Positions 60,486 to 64,000 of a DNA stretch of 64,000 bases are shown one piece after another. The position numbers were made by a program, and so were the translations under genes. The DNA is from Coffea arabica. Taxonomy: Eukaryota > Streptophyta > Magnoliopsida > Gentianales > Rubiaceae. The notes beneath the pieces were generated by a model. It searched no databases, was not told the DNA's origin, and saw nothing but the letters and a program-made list of their open reading frames with translations. The stretch is from assembly GCF_036785885.1 (NCBI RefSeq), contig NC_092322.1, positions 39,267,994 through 39,331,993 of the forward strand, given 5' to 3'. Within the stretch, counting starts at the first letter, position 1. Every line of letters starts with the position of its first letter.

Positions 60486-60798
60486 GCTCAAGCCTTTGAG
60501 GTTTCTATTTTCTACTTTGACGTTTCTACTTAGGAAGAAGAATTGTAGCAGTCAATTGCCAAGTTAACTAACTGAATATCTTTTCTTTGCACTTCATAGT
60601 TCATACGTTAAGAAAATAATTTCTGTGTTATTTGGACTTTCAAATATTATTATTTGGGCCCTAGGGGGCAAAGTGAATTTTTTGATTAATTTTTGGAGGG
60701 GCAAAACATAATAATAAAATTTTTTTTACTTAGAAATTTTTTTTTAACAATTGGAGGGGGGGCGGTTGCCCCCCCTTCCCTCCGCCCCTGTAAATGAT

Positions 60799-61853
60799 CT
60801 ATATATTTATAGAAAATAGAGTGTTTAGATTTTATTAAAATTTGGTACATGATAGAACTTCATCATTAGTAATATGTTCTCGTCTCAACTGACGGGTTAT
60901 CCTAATATGACGCATTTTGAATACGCGTCATAATTGTGCGCGTCATAATTGTGTTAACCTAATTACCATACAAAATTTTTCATATCGTGTTTGACTCAAG
61001 TATTTTTCGAGTTTTGTTAACATTTAACCGACAATTTACTCATGCAAAACCCATGAGCTGATCTATACGACTCATTCTATATATGTTTTGTAATCGTGTC
61101 AACTCACCCTAACGCAATTGCAAAACAAATTTTGTCACTGTCATGTTTGGGTTAGATAATTTTCGAGTCATGTTCATATCATGTCCAAAATTGTCACCTC
61201 TAATAAAATCAACTAGTTTTGGTTTTATTATTGTGGATCGGTTGCAATCTCATATTCAAAATAATAATAATAATAGTAATTTAAGTCGTATTTTCCATTA
61301 TCGTGAGTCTTATTCCTCAAATCCACCTTTCTTTTGGCTAAAAAAACCAGTTAAAAGCATAATCAATTGACAAAAGAAGGGATAAAGCGCACTTAACTAC
61401 TTTTGAAATAAAAGCAAAAAAGGTAAGAAATTTTATCATGACAGCAGAGAGAGAGAGAGAGAGAGAGAGGACCCTATTGTTGGATATTTATGATTTCTCT
61501 TTGTCGTATTTGGTTCTTTTTCAAATGAAATTGCAGATTTTGCATTGTTTTAGGAATTAAACTCATTTGAATACCAGACGATAATGCTACAGCAAAATTA
61601 AGTGTTCAATTGGTTTAAAGGAAAACTTTACTCGTCCTTCTACAACAATGATTAGTACAGCTACACAGTTTTAGTCCCCCAACAATTACTCTGTCTTCTA
61701 TCGCTCTAGAACAACCGCCTTTGCAGTGACGGTTTACGTTGCCACTTCGTTTACGAGGGGGTGTTCATCGGTTGATAATCGAGAATTTGATAAAAAAAAA
61801 ATTTGAAAATGCAGGAATAAGTTTATCAAGATCAACATCCAATTACCATCCAA
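60799..61853. other. AT-rich spacer with old dispersed repeat
   Basis: At 60895-61200 there is a degenerate sequence with repeated ACGCGTCATAATTGTG, CGTGTCAACTCACCC-like and ATTGTCACCTCTAAT words. It resembles dispersed non-coding repeats of plants, class not certain. No gene seen. Confidence 0.4.
61446..61470. repeat. (GA)n microsatellite
   Basis: About twelve AG units. Confidence 0.9.
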
Positions 61854-62262
61854 ACTTTAATTTGGTAAATTGGATATTGGTAATTAGATTTCAACCGAAA
61901 AATCGGTAATTAGGTAATATCCGGAATTCAAAATATCAATTGCAAGCTAAAATATTTTAATTTTCTGCAAAAAAATTATTGCACCAAAAACTTTAATTTG
62001 GTAAATTGGATATTGGTAATTAGATTTCAACCAAAAAATCGGTAATTAGGTAATATCCGAAATTCAAAATATCAATTGCAAGCTAAAATATTTTAATTTT
62101 CTGCAAAAAAATTATTGCACCAAAAACTTTAATTTGGTAAATTGGATATTGGTAATTATATTTCAACCGAAAAATCGGTAATTAGGTAATATCCGAAATT
62201 CAAAATATCAATTGCAAGCCAAAATATTTTAATTTTCTGCAAAAAAATTTATTGCACCAAAA
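61854..62262. repeat. Three tandem copies of a 136-bp unit
   Basis: ACTTTAATTTGGTAAATTGG recurs at 61854, 61990 and 62126. Copies differ at only a few positions; the third is one base longer. Within each unit TTGGTAAATTGGATATTGG and AATCGGTAATTAGGTAATAT form sub-motifs. Confidence 0.92.
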
Positions 62263-62379
62263 TAATATATCATATTTTTTTCCAACAAAATTCAATCAAT
62301 TTAAGTAATAATACTTTACGAGACTACTAATTAGTAGTTAGTAGTTAACTAATCACTCATTACTAATTAGTATTTAGGA

Positions 62380-62380
<1 letters not shown>

Positions 62381-62440
<60 letters not shown>

Positions 62441-62441
62441 C
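62381..62441. repeat. Compound (TA)n(TG)n(TA)n microsatellite
   Basis: About 13 TA units, 13 TG units, then a few TA units. Confidence 0.92.
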
Positions 62442-63649
62442 ATTCCATTGTATTATAAAAGTTTCAAAAATTCGATCGATAATCGGTAGCGTATTCTTAA
62501 TTTTCGTTCCTAAACTATTTTGCCAAACATTATTATTGAATATATTTTAGTTTTATCAAATTCCGTTTTATCGAAATCCGAAATCAAATCTAGACTCGAT
62601 CGATCAATTTTTCAGCCAACCATTTACAGAATCCCGAAACCGTCACATCAAAATTCCAAGATATCACTATTACCATCCCAGGTATATGCCCCTGTCATCT
62701 TCTCCTAGATGCTAAAATTGCCAACCCTCAGAGCGCTCCAAGGCATGAGAATTGGTTGGGAAATCATTAATTTACTAAATTTGAAATTTGAATTTCACAA
62801 AACTTTTTTTTTTAAGAAAATTTTTGACATTCTTTGTTTCATCATTAAATACCTTTCTGATTTAATATCAAATTCGGTTAATATTAGGCTTCAGAATGTG
62901 TTAGGGAAAAAAAAAAAAAAAGAGGCGGTCTTGATAATAACAAGCAATTGCATTTCAGTTTCATCAAACAAGCATCGATAACACATCTAGTAGCTCCCTT
63001 CTTCATCAGTTCATCATGAATTCAGCATAAAACAAGTAGGCAGAGCTCAATAACTATAGCAATCACAACCAGAATGCTACATTAGGTCAAAAATATAATC
63101 TACAATACAAAATTACAAGGTTCCAATGTAATGCAGAGCTTGGTATCAACTTCTTGCTTGTGGTGAACAAAAACCTTTAAAGTTCCAGCCGAATCTTCAA
63201 GTTATAGACATCAACCTCCCTTTCCTTAGAGCACCAATTCCCTGGAATATCTAAATGATGAGTTTTCACAAATTGAACCAACGAAGGCCAAGAAAATGTT
63301 CTCAGGGGCAAGATTCATACATGATTTACCAAACCAAAATCCTAGATTAAGAAGTTGCAAGTGGTCAGTTGCAAAATTAGCAATTAACGGTACTGACAAG
63401 TTTAAATCCAAGTTAGTACTAGAATTAAGACAACACGATGCAATGAGTTTCAAGAGGACAGCAAATGCCTTTCCAGATTTAACAAGACTAAGCAATTTAT
63501 GATACAGCAGCCTAAGTAGTTCTTAACTAGCTATATGTCATGAAGCAAATAGAAATACAAGAGATATCATCTCAGAAATGAATGAAGCAGTTGTATAAGC
63601 AGCTGGAAATTCATTAAATAGACTTACGAGTATGTGATCCAAATCATGC
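62442..63649. other. Intergenic and probable 3' untranslated region of the NB-LRR gene
   Basis: No recognised coding region. The part nearest 63649 lies directly downstream (minus strand) of the NB-LRR stop and may be 3' UTR, possibly with introns. An 89-codon minus frame at 63226-63495 has no recognisable domain and I do not call it a gene. Confidence 0.4.
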
Positions 63650-64000
63650 TCATGATCTCAAATTTGAACTCCTAATAAAGACTTTGATATCTCCATAATC
63701 TTCTTTAATCTGGTCTGCTGATTCTTCTGCAGATTTTCCACACCAGTTCACTTCAATCATTCGCAATGAACCTATCATACCAAAGTCCTCCGGAATTTCT
63801 TCAAGGTCTTTGCAATTTTGCAAGACAAGTCTTTCAAGCTTGGGGAAATTATGACAAGAGGCATTCCATTGAGCAATGTTCAGATTGTCTAAGCTCAAGA
63901 ACTTGAGATTCTTAAACTCTTCTTCAACATTCCATATTTTCCCCTCAAAGGCACCAGAATGTAACTTGAGAACTTCCAGGTTTGGTAGTCTCCCAATTGT
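63650..64000 (-). CDS. NB-LRR resistance protein, C-terminal LRR end (R1/late-blight-type), partial
   Basis: The minus frame is open from the window edge to a stop at 63650, 117 codons including the stop. It reads LRR repeats: IGRLPNLEVLKLHSGAFEG, IWNVEEEFKNLKFLSLDNLN, FPKLERLVLQNCKDLEEIP, then GSLRMIEVNWCG and the tail SAEESADQIKEDYGDIKV. This LRR pattern with a SAEES/SA-x-S tail is typical of the R1A/R1B-like class of CC-NB-LRR proteins of asterids, which detect pathogen effectors in the cytoplasm and trigger defence. Only the last LRRs are inside the window, so NB-ARC integrity cannot be judged. Nothing in this part is broken. A pseudogene upstream cannot be excluded. Confidence 0.85.
   Translation of the reverse strand, partial: TIGRLPNLEVLKLHSGAFEGKIWNVEEEFKNLKFLSLDNLNIAQWNASCHNFPKLERLVLQNCKDLEEIPEDFGMIGSLRMIEVNWCGKSAEESADQIKEDYGDIKVFIRSSNLRS

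Larger units (their letters stand above)
56973..60790 (-). mobile_element. hAT DNA transposon, 3.8 kb, nearly intact
   Basis: Left end CAGTGGCGGAGCTAGG and right end inverted CAGGGGCGGAGGGAAGG, flanked by perfect TAAATGAT duplications (56965-56972 and 60791-60798), the 8-bp size of hAT elements. It encodes one transposase on the minus strand. The 1.17 kb on the right, upstream of the transposase start, is non-coding and includes a 25-bp tandem duplication (60438-60485). It is inserted in the Athila copy 2 LTR. Confidence 0.93.
54335..60890 (+). repeat. Athila copy 2 3' LTR, interrupted by two DNA elements; right end uncertain
   Basis: Starts TGATAAGTGTGTATTTTGAG right after the polypurine tract. 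It shows the same late block as the copy 1 LTR: TTTAAATAATAAAGGAGC, ATAATTGACAAATTTTCC, TTGTAGGATTGACAT, matching TAAATAATAGAGTAAATAAG and CTCCTCGTGGGATC there. That block is split by a Mutator-like element and then by a hAT element. I could not locate the terminal CA with a target duplication, so the end at about 60890 is a guess. No gene belongs to the LTR itself. Confidence 0.6.

Noticed and set aside
60895..61200. Telomere- or centromere-type repeat
   Set aside because: The ACGCGTCATAATTG words are few and degenerate and do not form an array.
63226..63495. An 89-codon minus frame as another exon of the NB-LRR gene
   Set aside because: No LRR or other recognisable motif, and it lies beyond the stop codon of a complete C-terminal LRR end.
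1..64000. Bacterial-style operons, CRISPR arrays, riboswitches, tRNA or rRNA genes
   Set aside because: None were seen on either strand. The tRNA-like words at 11212 and 28617 are retroelement primer sites only.

Overview
This is nuclear DNA from a flowering plant. There is no operon-like gene packing. The window is AT-rich and almost all recognisable content is plant transposable elements of the Athila, Tekay, Tat/Ogre-like, Mutator-like, hAT and DUF4283/LINE types. The only clear host-type gene is the 3' end of an NB-LRR resistance gene at the right edge. Its C-terminal LRR and tail resemble the R1/late-blight-resistance-like class common in asterids, so an asterid (Solanales/Gentianales-like) genome is my best guess, as an inference only. 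No bacterial genes, CRISPR arrays or RNA genes were seen.

Layout: 1-692, a broken DUF4283 (LINE ORF1-like) fragment on the minus strand. 1194-2464, a non-autonomous terminal-inverted-repeat element with a polypyrimidine arm and a polypurine arm. 3974-5172, a Mutator-like foldback element flanked by a 9-bp duplication. 6336-44902, a nested stack of retroelements in which every insertion is bounded by a perfect 5-bp target duplication. A Tat/Ogre-like LTR (6341-44897, GTACT) holds an Athila-lineage Ty3/gypsy element (9583-44598, GTCTT). The Athila reverse transcriptase is split by a Tekay-type solo LTR (14118-35830, GACTT). That solo LTR holds a Tat/Ogre-like solo LTR (14158-18915, GGTAT) and a complete 13.2-kb Tekay chromovirus (19190-32358, TTAAA).

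From 44903 to about 61000 the window holds a further Tat/Ogre-like LTR fragment, then the 3' part of a second, diverged Athila element. The LTR of that second element received a Mutator-like element (56136-56899) and a 3.8-kb hAT element (56973-60790) whose transposase is open except for two stop codons. The rest is AT-rich spacer with three 136-bp tandem repeats and microsatellites, then the NB-LRR end.

The most interesting signal lies in the two Athila copies. Each has, downstream of pol, the layout of an independent transcription unit: a UTR-like leader, a candidate leader intron of nearly equal size (about 764 and 781 bp) ending just before the ATG of the env-position ORF, the ORF, and then a small hairpin plus a second polypurine tract. 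The base of that hairpin changes in a compensatory way between the copies. The complete Tekay also carries an acidic, coiled-coil-like ORF between its primer binding site and gag. Almost all coding copies are decayed, mostly by changes that fit cytosine deamination.
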